Assembly (NCBI GenBank): GCA_029167225.1
Contig: JARFNK010000018.1
Span: 1 to 64,000 of the forward strand
Direction: 5' to 3'
Length of the DNA: 64,000 bases
Origin: Sphingobium arseniciresistens
GTDB lineage: Bacteria > Pseudomonadota > Alphaproteobacteria > Sphingomonadales > Sphingomonadaceae
Part shown: positions 26,576-34,396 of the stretch, one piece after another
How the letters are laid out: every line of letters starts with the position of its first letter
Numbering within the stretch: the first letter of the stretch is position 1
Position numbers and translations under genes: made by a program
The notes under the pieces: generated by a model
The model's database searches: none
Told to the model about the DNA's origin: nothing
Seen by the model: only the letters and a program-made list of their open reading frames with translations

Positions 26576-27090
26576 GATTTGAGGGACGCTGTTTTCGCGG
26601 CCACGATCCAGCCTGGTCCTTCTCGCCCGTTTCGGGCGAAGGAGCCGCGATCACGGGTGGGCGCTTCAACCGCAAGGGCGAACCAACACTGTACCTCGCG
26701 CTGGACATCATGACGGCGGTGTCCGAATGCACACAGGGGTTCAGCCACCGGCTGCAGCCGTTGACAATGTGCGAATATGATGTGGACTGCGCCGAGGTCG
26801 CTGATCTTCGGGATGAGGACGGGCGCAAGCACCACGGCGTCGAACTAGCGGATCTCGCCTGCGGTTGGCTGACTTGTCTGCGCGACCGGCGCGAGGCGCC
26901 ATCCTGGCTGACTGTCGATAGGCTTCGCAAGGAGGGTTTCTGCGGCCTCCTCGTCCCGAGCTTCGTCCCAGGAGCGCCTGCCTCACATCAAAATTTGGTG
27001 CTATGGCGGTGGGGTCCGGTCTTTCCCCACAGGGTCACGGTCTACGATCCAGGCGGGCGCCTGCCAAAAGATCAGAGGTCATGGACGTGA
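26572..27090 (+). CDS. RES-domain toxin (NAD-degrading family)
   Basis: 172 aa starting with TTG within the antitoxin stop. RES marks: FRGHDPAWSFSPVSGEGA, GGRFNRKGEPTLYLALD (conserved Arg and Gly), AVSECTQ (conserved Glu), and the C-terminal CGLLVPSF ... NLVLWRW. RES toxins of this class break down NAD+, arresting the cell; the antitoxin encoded just upstream should block the active site. Length is normal. Confidence 0.9.
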   Translation: MRFEGRCFRGHDPAWSFSPVSGEGAAITGGRFNRKGEPTLYLALDIMTAVSECTQGFSHRLQPLTMCEYDVDCAEVADLRDEDGRKHHGVELADLACGWLTCLRDRREAPSWLTVDRLRKEGFCGLLVPSFVPGAPASHQNLVLWRWGPVFPHRVTVYDPGGRLPKDQRSWT

Positions 27091-27205
27091 CGATCCGCAG
27101 TGGCTCGATCAAGCCTAGTGCTGCACCAACAGCCTCCGCAAAGGTTCGGCGCTTTTTGGGCGAATGGCCCACATTCTGCCGTTGGCTTAGCGGACCTGCT
27201 GCGCA

Positions 27206-28102
27206 TCAATCGTGCTTTGTGGACAGCCCAGCGAGAAGCGGCGCGTACGCGGCGAGCCTGCGGGATACGAACTCCGTGAAGAGCCGCACACGCTTCGTCT
27301 TGCGTGTCTCCCCCTGCGTGAGAATCCAGAGCGTCCCATGCATGGGCAGGTCGGTGCCTGGCACCCTCACCAATAGAGGGTCGGCATTTCCGACGAAGCA
27401 CGGCAGTTTGGTCATTCCGATCCCTTGCTGCGCAGCCACGATCTGCGTCTCGGCATCCGGCGTCCTGAACGGAACTCCCGTGGTGGGAACTTCGCCCTCG
27501 CGCGCCCAGACCGGGAGTCCATTACTGTCTATGACGATCCACCGCATGGGATCGGCCGCGTTCGCACGCCACGCGGCTAGGCGATCGCGAGACATGTAGA
27601 CACCGCTGAACAGCTCCGGTCCCATCAGGCCGTGAAGATTGAGAGGCAGAGTCTTGCGGTCGGAGACGATGCGGATCGCGACGTCGGCCTCTCGGTTGGT
27701 TAGATTTGCCATCTCGCCGGACGAAGAGATTTCCACCTCGATATCTGGATGCATCCGCGCGAATTCGGCGAGATCCGGCATAAGCAGGTGTGTGGCGAGG
27801 AACGGCGGCAGCGTCACCCGCAGCAGCCCCCGCGCACTCTGGTCGCGGCCGAAGACACGCGTCTCCAACTGGTGCGATGTCGCTTCCATCTGCTCCGCGA
27901 GTTCGAGGACCTCCTCGCCCGCTTCCGTCAGGCGATAGCCCGAAGGCAGCTTTTCGAACATCTGCGCCCCGAGGCGTTCCTCGAGTTGAGCAATGCGTCG
28001 CAGCACGGTCGCGTGATTCACGCCGAGACGTTTGGCGGCGGCCCGCACCGAGCCGCCGCGCGCGGCGGCAAGGAAGTAGCGAACGTCATCCCAGGCGATC
28101 AT
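27206..28102 (-). CDS. LysR-family transcriptional regulator
   Basis: 298 aa from the ATG at 28102. N-terminal winged helix (WDDVRYFLAAARGGSVRAAAKRLGVNHATVLRRIAQLE), then a LysR substrate-binding domain. It is divergent from the SDR operon, with 220 bases between, the classical layout for a LysR regulator controlling its neighbour. The likely target is therefore the two SDR genes and the NADP-binding gene; the inducer is unknown. Confidence 0.93.
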   Translation of the reverse strand: MIAWDDVRYFLAAARGGSVRAAAKRLGVNHATVLRRIAQLEERLGAQMFEKLPSGYRLTEAGEEVLELAEQMEATSHQLETRVFGRDQSARGLLRVTLPPFLATHLLMPDLAEFARMHPDIEVEISSSGEMANLTNREADVAIRIVSDRKTLPLNLHGLMGPELFSGVYMSRDRLAAWRANAADPMRWIVIDSNGLPVWAREGEVPTTGVPFRTPDAETQIVAAQQGIGMTKLPCFVGNADPLLVRVPGTDLPMHGTLWILTQGETRKTKRVRLFTEFVSRRLAAYAPLLAGLSTKHD

Positions 28103-28322
28103 GGTGCATTCTCGCGCCGCTAGAGTGCGGCTTCTCAATGCCGATCCTAACATGCTCTGCTGCAGTACGCGTGGCCTTTTCTCGGTGGGCGGATAGTTTT
28201 CGCACCACCGATGTGCGTGATTCCGCACTCACCGCCCGGCATCAGCAGACCCATGTAGAGGCTCTTCGGGGATCTCCCCGCATGGCCAGATATCGGAAAC
28301 GGCGAAACGAAGGATGCACGAC
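28103..28322. promoter_or_regulatory. LysR/SDR divergent promoter region
   Basis: 220-bp non-coding region between divergent starts. A LysR T-N11-A box is expected here; no single convincing site could be chosen by eye. AAGGA at about 28308 serves the SDR start. Confidence 0.35.
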
Positions 28323-29057
28323 ATGACCAGATTGAATGGAAAGACCGCCGTGATCACCGGTGGCGCGACCGGTATCGGCCTGGCCGCCGCGAAGCGTTTC
28401 ATCGAGGAGGGCGCCTTCGTCTTCCTCTTCGGCCGCCGCCAAGATGCGCTTGACGCCGCCGTGGCCGAGCTCGGGTCCAATGCCCGCGCGGTGCAGGGCT
28501 CGGTCTTCGAGGAGGGTGACCTCGACCGACTTTACGCGGCGGTGAGGGCCGAACGCGGCACCCTCGACATCGTCTTCGCCAATGCCGGGGTGGGAAGTCA
28601 GCTCAAGCTGGGCGAGATCACCGCCGCGCACATTGACGAAACCTTCGACATCAATGTGAAGGGCACGATCTTCACGGTCCAGAAGGCGCTGCCACTGATG
28701 GGCCAGGGCGGTTCGATCATCCTGACCGGGTCGAGTGCCGGTACCACCGGCGCCCCGGCGTTCACCGCCTACAGCGCGAGCAAGGCAGCGGTGCGCAACC
28801 TCGCGCGGACCTGGGCGGAAGACCTGGAAGGCACCGGCATCCGGGTGAACGTCCTGTCGCCCGGAGCCATCGCAACTGAACTCGCGACGGAAGCGCTCGG
28901 GCAGGAGGGCCTTGCCGCCTACGGCGCGATGACCGCGCTCCAGCACATGGGCGATCCGGCGGAGGTTGGGCCAGCGGCTGCCTTTCTCGCGTCGTCGGAC
29001 AGCAGCTTCATGACCGCCAGCGAAGTCGCCGTCGACGGCGGCCTCGCACAACTCTGA
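28323..29057 (+). CDS. Short-chain dehydrogenase/reductase
   Basis: 244 aa from the ATG at 28323 (an ATG three codons earlier is possible). Classical SDR: TGGATGIGLA cofactor loop, NAG at about residue 85, Ser and YSASKA catalytic Tyr/Lys, and a C-terminal DGG. The conserved Asp after beta-2 is replaced by Arg-Arg (FGRRQD), pointing to NADP(H). First of a three-gene set of pyridine-nucleotide enzymes. Substrate unknown. Confidence 0.92.
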   Translation: MTRLNGKTAVITGGATGIGLAAAKRFIEEGAFVFLFGRRQDALDAAVAELGSNARAVQGSVFEEGDLDRLYAAVRAERGTLDIVFANAGVGSQLKLGEITAAHIDETFDINVKGTIFTVQKALPLMGQGGSIILTGSSAGTTGAPAFTAYSASKAAVRNLARTWAEDLEGTGIRVNVLSPGAIATELATEALGQEGLAAYGAMTALQHMGDPAEVGPAAAFLASSDSSFMTASEVAVDGGLAQL

Positions 29058-29107
29058 CCCCCGCGTGGTCCGATGCCGGGGCCCACGCACAACAAAGGAT
29101 ACCCATC

Positions 29108-29860
29108 ATGAAAAAGCTTGAAGGCAAGATCGCCGTCATCACCGGCGGCAGCAGCGGGATCGGTTTGGCCACGGCCAGGCGCTTCGTGGAAGAAGGCGCG
29201 CACGTCGTGATCACCGGGCGACGCGAGAAGGAGCTGAAAGAGGCCGCTGGCATCATTAAGGAGAACGTTACGACGGTCGTCGGCGATGTGGCACACCTGG
29301 ACGATCTGGACCGGCTCTACGCCGTCGTGAAAGAGAAGCATGGTCACATCGACATTCTCTTCGCGAATGCGGGCGCGGGAACCATCGCGCCGCTCGAGGT
29401 GGCAACCGAGGCCCATTTTGACCAGACCTTCGACGTGAACGTGAAGGGCCTGTTCTTTACGGTGCAGAAAGCGCTTCCCCTCTTCCGGGACGGCAGTTCG
29501 ATCATCCTGACCTCTTCGGTCTCGAACGTGAAGGGGTTGCCCGGGTTCAGCGCTTACGCCGCGAGCAAGGCGGCGGTGCGCAGCTTCGCGCGCGCCTGGA
29601 CCCTGGAGCTGAAGGACCGGAAGATCCGGGTGAACACGATGAGCCCGGGACCGATCGACACCCCCGCTTTAGCGACGACGACGGGCCTTACCCCTGAGCA
29701 AGCCGAGCAGGCGGCCGCCCAATTTGCCGCGCAGGTCCCGATGGGTCGCCGGGGCGAGCCAGAGGAAACCGCGGCTGCCGTCACGTTCCTCGCCTCCGAG
29801 GAAAGTTCTTACATCACCGGCGTGGATCTCGCCGTCGACGGAGGGCTGGCGCAAGTCTGA
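29108..29860 (+). CDS. Short-chain dehydrogenase/reductase, paralogue
   Basis: 250 aa with TGGSSGIGLA, NAGAG, SS...YAASKA catalytic residues and DGGLAQV C-terminus. It is closely similar to the preceding SDR, so the pair probably arose by tandem duplication. GRREKE after beta-2 favours NADP(H). Located 50 bases after the first SDR. Confidence 0.92.
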   Translation: MKKLEGKIAVITGGSSGIGLATARRFVEEGAHVVITGRREKELKEAAGIIKENVTTVVGDVAHLDDLDRLYAVVKEKHGHIDILFANAGAGTIAPLEVATEAHFDQTFDVNVKGLFFTVQKALPLFRDGSSIILTSSVSNVKGLPGFSAYAASKAAVRSFARAWTLELKDRKIRVNTMSPGPIDTPALATTTGLTPEQAEQAAAQFAAQVPMGRRGEPEETAAAVTFLASEESSYITGVDLAVDGGLAQV

Positions 29861-29891
29861 CCCCGACATCACACACGATCGGAGAAACATC

Positions 29892-30491
29892 ATGACCTAT
29901 GCAATCATCGGCTTCGGCGAGATCGGCCAGACTCTGGCCAGGGCATTTGCCCGAAGCGGCATCGACGTGTCCGTCGCAACCACGCGCGAGCCGGAGAGCT
30001 TGGCATCCGCCGCGGCCGCGATCGGACCCGGGATCACGCCCAAAACGCTTGCGGAGGCCGTCGAGGCTGACGTGATCTTTCTGGCTGTCCGGTTCCAGCA
30101 GCACCCGGATGTCGCGAAGACGCTGCCCAGCTGGCAGGGCAAGATCATCGTCGATGTGACCAACGCATACGGCGTGCCCGACGAGGAACTGGGCGGACAG
30201 CCTTCCGCCAAGGTCGTCGCTCAGGCCTTTACCGGCGGCAGGCTGGTCAAGGGCTTCAACCATCTGGTCGCGAAGGTTCTCGACCAGGACCCGGCCGTAC
30301 ATGGCGGCAAGCGCGTCGTGTTCCTGACGAGCGACGATGAGGGCGCCGCCGAGGAGATTGCGGCGCTCGCGGGAAAACTCGGCTTCGCAGCCGTCAAGCT
30401 TGGCGGGCTTTCGGAAGGCGGACTGCTCGTGCAGGCGCACGGGAATAGCTGGGGCCGCCTTATCTTCAAGGACCTGGTCAAGTTCGACTGA
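29892..30491 (+). CDS. NADP-binding oxidoreductase, F420-reductase-like
   Basis: 199 aa from the ATG at 29892 (GGAGAAAC upstream). A Rossmann motif GFGEIGQTLARAFARSG opens the protein; IIVDVTNAYG and GRLVKGFNHLVAKVL follow, as in the NADPH-dependent F420 reductase/NADP oxidoreductase family. Frequently found with SDRs and LysR regulators in stress-response loci; no F420 genes are seen, so the name is structural only. Confidence 0.85.
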   Translation: MTYAIIGFGEIGQTLARAFARSGIDVSVATTREPESLASAAAAIGPGITPKTLAEAVEADVIFLAVRFQQHPDVAKTLPSWQGKIIVDVTNAYGVPDEELGGQPSAKVVAQAFTGGRLVKGFNHLVAKVLDQDPAVHGGKRVVFLTSDDEGAAEEIAALAGKLGFAAVKLGGLSEGGLLVQAHGNSWGRLIFKDLVKFD

Positions 30492-30559
30492 CGAACACAC
30501 GTCTCCATCGTCAGGAACATAGAGCACGCGATCCCATCGCGTTAAATTGGAGAAACTTC

Positions 30560-31000
30560 ATGAGCATCGAGAAGAACATCCAGACCGTGAAGGATTTCTT
30601 CGCCACGATCGGTAGCGGCGACCGCGAGGCTCTGCTGGCCTTGGTCGCCGGGGACATCGAGTGGATCATCCCGGGCGAAGACTGGCCGCTGGCCGGAACT
30701 TACCGCGGACATGCGGGGCTGGCGAAATTGCTCGAGACCGCTCCAGGTCGATAGACACATCCACCGAACCCCGGGAGTTTGTGGCGCAGGGAGACCGGGT
30801 CCTGGTCGCTGGCTTCGCGAGAGGAAGGATCAAAGCCACGAACAACTCGTTCGAGGACGACTGGATCGGTTCGAGACGGCAAGCTGACCGGCATCCGGGA
30901 GTATGTCGACACCCAGGCATTGGCGCGTGCTGCCGCGATGCCGGATCCTGAAAATGCGGGAAATCCGCCGGACGATCGCAGCGATTTGCGCGCTTCATGA
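30560..31000 (+). pseudogene. SnoaL-like (NTF2 fold) gene with two frameshifts
   Basis: The reading starts MSIEKNIQTVKDFFATIGSG and reads like a ketosteroid-isomerase/SnoaL protein, but frame 2 passes to frame 1 near 30750 (IDTSTEPREFVAQGDRVLV... FEDDW) and back to frame 2 near 30880 (RDGKLTGIREYVDTQALARA). About ten bases around the family's VFAITV segment appear lost. AAATTGGAGAAAC precedes the start. It is probably the former fourth gene of the SDR operon. Confidence 0.75.
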
Positions 31001-31034
31001 CAGCACATTCCGGGCGCTCGTCGCATGAACCGAC

Positions 31035-31203
31035 ATGTGCGACCAAGCCACGCGATCCGAGTTGATCCGGTTCGCACGCGTCGATGCGGACTCTACCGTC
31101 ATCGACGTTTACCCGGGCGACGGTGACTGGACCCGCCTCTTCTCCGACATCGTGGGTTCCGAAGGAAGGGTCTTGCTTCGTGCCGGCCGAAGTCGCCCAC
31201 TTC
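31035..31203 (+). pseudogene. Class I methyltransferase N-terminal fragment
   Basis: VIDVYPGDGDWTRLFSDIVGSEGRV matches the SAM-binding glycine-rich start of a class I methyltransferase. After a frame change near 31172 the sequence continues FVPAEVAHFP, as expected for the family, and is then cut off by direct repeat copy B. Only about 55 codons remain of an expected ~250. Confidence 0.6.
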
Positions 31204-31362
31204 CCTACATGCGCGGCGCGCACGGGCAGGCCTGGGCAGAGGCAGCGCGCGCCTCTGGCTAAATGTCCTGCGCGTGTTGGGGCAGCGCGCGTTTCTCCTG
31301 GCGCTCCCAGGTCTCGATCAGAAACAAGGCCAGCGAACTAGCGGCGTTGATCGCGAGACGTG
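31204..31362. repeat. Direct repeat copy B (~150 bp)
   Basis: Partner of 25852-26003. It contains (Y)MRGAHGQ...AARASG stop on the plus strand and the intact last ~35 codons of the Abi_C gene on the minus strand. Because the gene here is complete, copy B looks like the source and copy A a partial, diverged duplicate. Confidence 0.7.
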
Positions 31363-32155
31363 CGATGCGCGGGTCGATCCGCCGGAAGCCTTTTTCGCGA
31401 CCATGGGCGTCACCACCATGCGTTCGCAGCGCGCCTATGCCTTTCGCGACCGACGTCAGGCCGCTCAGGATCTGGCGGATGTCGCCCTCTATTTCAGCGG
31501 GCAGGTCGGTGCGGCCCGGCGACAGGTTCAACGGCTCCTGGACGGCGCGAATGAGACCGTCGATGTCCTTGCGGGGCGGCAGGGGCAGTCCGAGCTCGAT
31601 GAGGATGGAACGGCAGACCGCCTCGATAAGCGAGCAGGCGGCGGTGACAGCATCTTCCGGATCGTCCTGAAGATTGGGAAGCGCCCGCGCAATCTCCATC
31701 TGTACCGTGTCGAAATCGAGCGTCTCGACCTTCTGGATGAAGGGCTCGACGATCGTCCCGGAGCTCTGGCGTCTGGTCAGGACCGCCTTGCCGCCGACGA
31801 TGACCACCGCCAGCTCGTCGGCGCCGAGCGCCTTGTTGAGATGCTCGCGAACGGCGATCGCCTTGTCCGGCTCCGTGAGATATTCCCGCGGATCGCAGAC
31901 CTTCTCGATGATGCGGGTGATGTAGACGTCGCCCTGGCCGTCATAGTGATTGGCGGTCTGGCGCAAAAAATCCGTCGTCGCCGGCACGCGCGAACTCGCA
32001 CCGATGCGCATGTCGAGGCCGCAATCGAGGAAGAACTGTTCGATCTTCGGGCCGGAGCGATAGATGCCGATCGCCGGGCTGTTGTCGTTGCCGGCGCCGC
32101 CGGTGATCGTGTCGACCAGCGCCTTGATAACGAAGGGAGAGAATTTGCCGCTCAT
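31259..32155 (-). CDS. Abortive infection protein with Abi_C domain
   Basis: 298 aa. The N-terminal half (SGKFSPFVIKALVDTITGG, then TDFLRQTANHYDG) is of unassigned type. The C-terminal half has Abi_C features: AACSLIEAVCRSILIELG, a helical core, and THGGDAHG...ARLAINAASSLALFLIETW. It overlaps the AbiEii gene by four bases, making it the third gene of an AbiEi-AbiEii-Abi_C operon. The mechanism of Abi_C proteins is unclear; HEPN-like RNase activity is a hypothesis. Confidence 0.78.
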   Translation of the reverse strand: MSGKFSPFVIKALVDTITGGAGNDNSPAIGIYRSGPKIEQFFLDCGLDMRIGASSRVPATTDFLRQTANHYDGQGDVYITRIIEKVCDPREYLTEPDKAIAVREHLNKALGADELAVVIVGGKAVLTRRQSSGTIVEPFIQKVETLDFDTVQMEIARALPNLQDDPEDAVTAACSLIEAVCRSILIELGLPLPPRKDIDGLIRAVQEPLNLSPGRTDLPAEIEGDIRQILSGLTSVAKGIGALRTHGGDAHGREKGFRRIDPRIARLAINAASSLALFLIETWERQEKRALPQHAQDI

Positions 32156-33024
32156 GCCTTGCCCGCTTCGGCTGTCGGTGCAGGCAGCTTGGCCAGTTTA
32201 GCGAGGAAAAAGCGTTCGCTCCACAGATCGACTGATTTGAGTTCGGCCGGGCGCAGGAAACGCCGCACATCGTCGGCCGCAGCCTTCCAGTCGATCTGCG
32301 CGATCACGCTGCCAAGTGCCTCGTTCAACCATGGCATGTCGACGGCGATGTGATCATCCCCCGCCCAAGGCCCGGCTTGAATGAGGGCCGTGCGCAGAAG
32401 CGACAGGTTGGGCGCCACTCCTTTGGCGACATACCAGGAGAAATCGAACCAGTCTCTGCCCTTGAGAAAGCCCCGGCATAGCAGGGCGTGAATCTTGAGC
32501 GCGAAATTGGAGGGCAGATCCTGGTGGCCGACTTCGTGATCCGCTGGGAAATCGAGATAGCTCGATGCCTCACCCGAACCCGCGGGCGGGTTGACGTCGA
32601 TCTCGAGCTTGATGCGGATCGTCTTCGGCTTGCCCGATCCAGCGAAGGACAAGTCGAGCTGGCTCGCGATGGAATCATTCTTGATCAGCGCCTGGCGGAT
32701 GGCCGTGTCCATCTTCGCTTTGGGCAGCGCGTCGAGCTTCAGCCCGAACTGGCCGAAAACCTCGATCAGCGTCTTGAGGTAAGGTGTCCAGTCGAAGCCT
32801 GGATCGGGCTCGCGCAGCAGGAAGTCGAGATCCTCCGAGAAGCGCGGGAGACCATGAAGGATGCGCAGGGAGGTGCCACCCTGAAAGAGTGCGACGTCGA
32901 AGAAATCACCACGCCACAGCGCGTAGAGCGCAATCTCCTGGAGGATTTCCTTGATCGCGTTCTCCTCCTCGAGGGCGTTGGCGGCATCGTAGCGGCGCAG
33001 TTTCTCTTGGATGATATCAATCAT
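32152..33024 (-). CDS. AbiEii-family nucleotidyltransferase toxin (second system)
   Basis: 290 aa with FQGGTSLRILHGLPRFSEDLDF (GGT/EDLD nucleotidyltransferase motif), KLEIDVNPP, and SNFALKIHALLCRGFLKGRDWFDF (C-terminal motif). It is only distantly similar to the AbiEii at 20116, so the two pairs are separate acquisitions. It overlaps its AbiEi partner by eight bases upstream and the Abi_C gene by four bases downstream. Confidence 0.9.
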   Translation of the reverse strand: MIDIIQEKLRRYDAANALEEENAIKEILQEIALYALWRGDFFDVALFQGGTSLRILHGLPRFSEDLDFLLREPDPGFDWTPYLKTLIEVFGQFGLKLDALPKAKMDTAIRQALIKNDSIASQLDLSFAGSGKPKTIRIKLEIDVNPPAGSGEASSYLDFPADHEVGHQDLPSNFALKIHALLCRGFLKGRDWFDFSWYVAKGVAPNLSLLRTALIQAGPWAGDDHIAVDMPWLNEALGSVIAQIDWKAAADDVRRFLRPAELKSVDLWSERFFLAKLAKLPAPTAEAGKA

Positions 33025-33691
33025 GTGCTGAGCGCCCCTTCCTCGCCATCACGGCGCTCTCAAGCGCGACAAGGAAGCTGTTCACCCCCTTGTGCTTGTA
33101 GACCGATTTCAGCTTGGTGAAGTCCTTCCGCCGGAGCCCGAGGAGCATGTCCTCATCGATCCGCATGCCATGCGTGAGCCATTCGAGCCCCGCCCACTGT
33201 TCCTTGCGCAGGGTGACCAGATCCAACAGAGCCCTTAACGGCTGTGCGATGAAGGCTGTGGACTTGCCCATTTGCACACGGTCGACGCCAGTCAGGAAAT
33301 GATAATCCGCGATGGCGAGCGGATGGAAACTGAAGGAGCCGAAGTCCGGCGTTTCGAAGCGAAGCGTCTTGCGGCCGGGCGACACGCTCGCGGTCACGAA
33401 GACCGCTTCGGGGATCCAGCCATGTTGGGCAAGCGCGCTTTCGAAAGAGACATAGCTGCCCGGCACCAAACCTTGCGCAATGGAGTACGGATGGACCGTT
33501 TCGCTCCGATAGCGCTTGCTCAGCAAATAGGTACCGCGCTTCACGCGGAGCAGGGAACCGTCCTTGATCGCCCGGTTGACGAGGCCGTAGCGTCGGGCGT
33601 CACCGCCGCCCAGCAGATTGCCGAGCTGGCGTTCGCTGAGGATATGATCGGCCAGACCCGCTGCCGTGACCTGTTGTGCCAGGGAGGACAT
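33017..33691 (-). CDS. AbiEi-type antitoxin/regulator (second system)
   Basis: 224 aa. N-terminal winged helix (ERQLGNLLGG...GLVNRAIKDGSLLRVKRGTYLL) then an AbiEi-like domain with ALAQHGWIPEAVFVTA and QPLRALLDLVTLR. First gene of the three-gene minus-strand operon. It is divergent from the CHAT-like gene, with 117 bases between starts, so an AbiEi-controlled shared promoter region is likely. Confidence 0.85.
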   Translation of the reverse strand: MSSLAQQVTAAGLADHILSERQLGNLLGGGDARRYGLVNRAIKDGSLLRVKRGTYLLSKRYRSETVHPYSIAQGLVPGSYVSFESALAQHGWIPEAVFVTASVSPGRKTLRFETPDFGSFSFHPLAIADYHFLTGVDRVQMGKSTAFIAQPLRALLDLVTLRKEQWAGLEWLTHGMRIDEDMLLGLRRKDFTKLKSVYKHKGVNSFLVALESAVMARKGRSAHD

Positions 33692-33808
33692 GAAATTCCT
33701 GATACTTCCAATTTATGAAAGTTTCCAGAATTTTCCTGTGGAAGCTATGAGAGGAAAAGGGGCGCGGCTCTGAGCCGTGGATTGTAAGGAAGGAGTGCAA
33801 GAAAGCCA

Positions 33809-34396
33809 ATGCTCAAGAGCGTCTTCATCGCGGAATCCGTCGATCCCGAAGACTTTTACGAACGCCGGGTCGATGGTCACGCGGCCAATGAGATCCTCAA
33901 GATTCGAGGTCTGTCCACGGACTACCGCATAGTTCTGACGAAGCCTCTACTGAAGAGAGCAATCAAAGAGGCAGCAGATGGAGGTTTCCAGATCTTTCAC
34001 CTGTCCGCGCATGGGAATGACGAAGGCATCTGTCTTGCCGACGAGACCAAGCTGAGCTGGGCCGAACTCGCGAAGCTGCTGAAACGCGTCTCGGGCCCGG
34101 AAAGCGCACTGGTGATGGCGACTTGTAGAGGGGGTGATCGAAACCTGACCGAAGCTTTGCGGGAGACCGGCGCGACGTTTGGCTGGGTGTTCGGCTCCAC
34201 GGCCGAGAAGGTGAGTTTTTCGGACTCCTGCCTGGCCTGGTCAATCCTCTACAATCGCCTTGCTCGAAAGAACGGCTTTGGCCGTCCCGCACTCAAGGCG
34301 ACGCTCACCGCAGTCAATGCGGCCATCACGGGCGATTTCGTTTACCGGCGATGGGACGATGAAAAGGGTCGCTATCTGCGCTTTCCAAGCGCCTGA
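33809..34396 (+). CDS. Small stand-alone CHAT/caspase-like protein
   Basis: 195 aa, no signal or membrane segment. A beta strand ends in the catalytic-type His68 (QIFHLSAHGNDEGI), and a second strand ends in Cys106 (LVMATCRGGD), the His/Cys dyad spacing and context of CHAT/caspase-clan peptidases. A WAEL motif follows the His region as in many CHAT proteins. It lacks the TPR or other sensor domains that large CHAT proteins carry. The start ATG follows AAGGAGTG. Next to an AbiE/Abi_C operon, it is a candidate effector or regulator. Confidence 0.6.
   Translation: MLKSVFIAESVDPEDFYERRVDGHAANEILKIRGLSTDYRIVLTKPLLKRAIKEAADGGFQIFHLSAHGNDEGICLADETKLSWAELAKLLKRVSGPESALVMATCRGGDRNLTEALRETGATFGWVFGSTAEKVSFSDSCLAWSILYNRLARKNGFGRPALKATLTAVNAAITGDFVYRRWDDEKGRYLRFPSA

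Noticed and set aside
31274..32353. 359-codon plus-strand frame opposite the Abi_C gene
   Set aside because: Antisense to two overlapping AbiE-type genes with recognisable domains.
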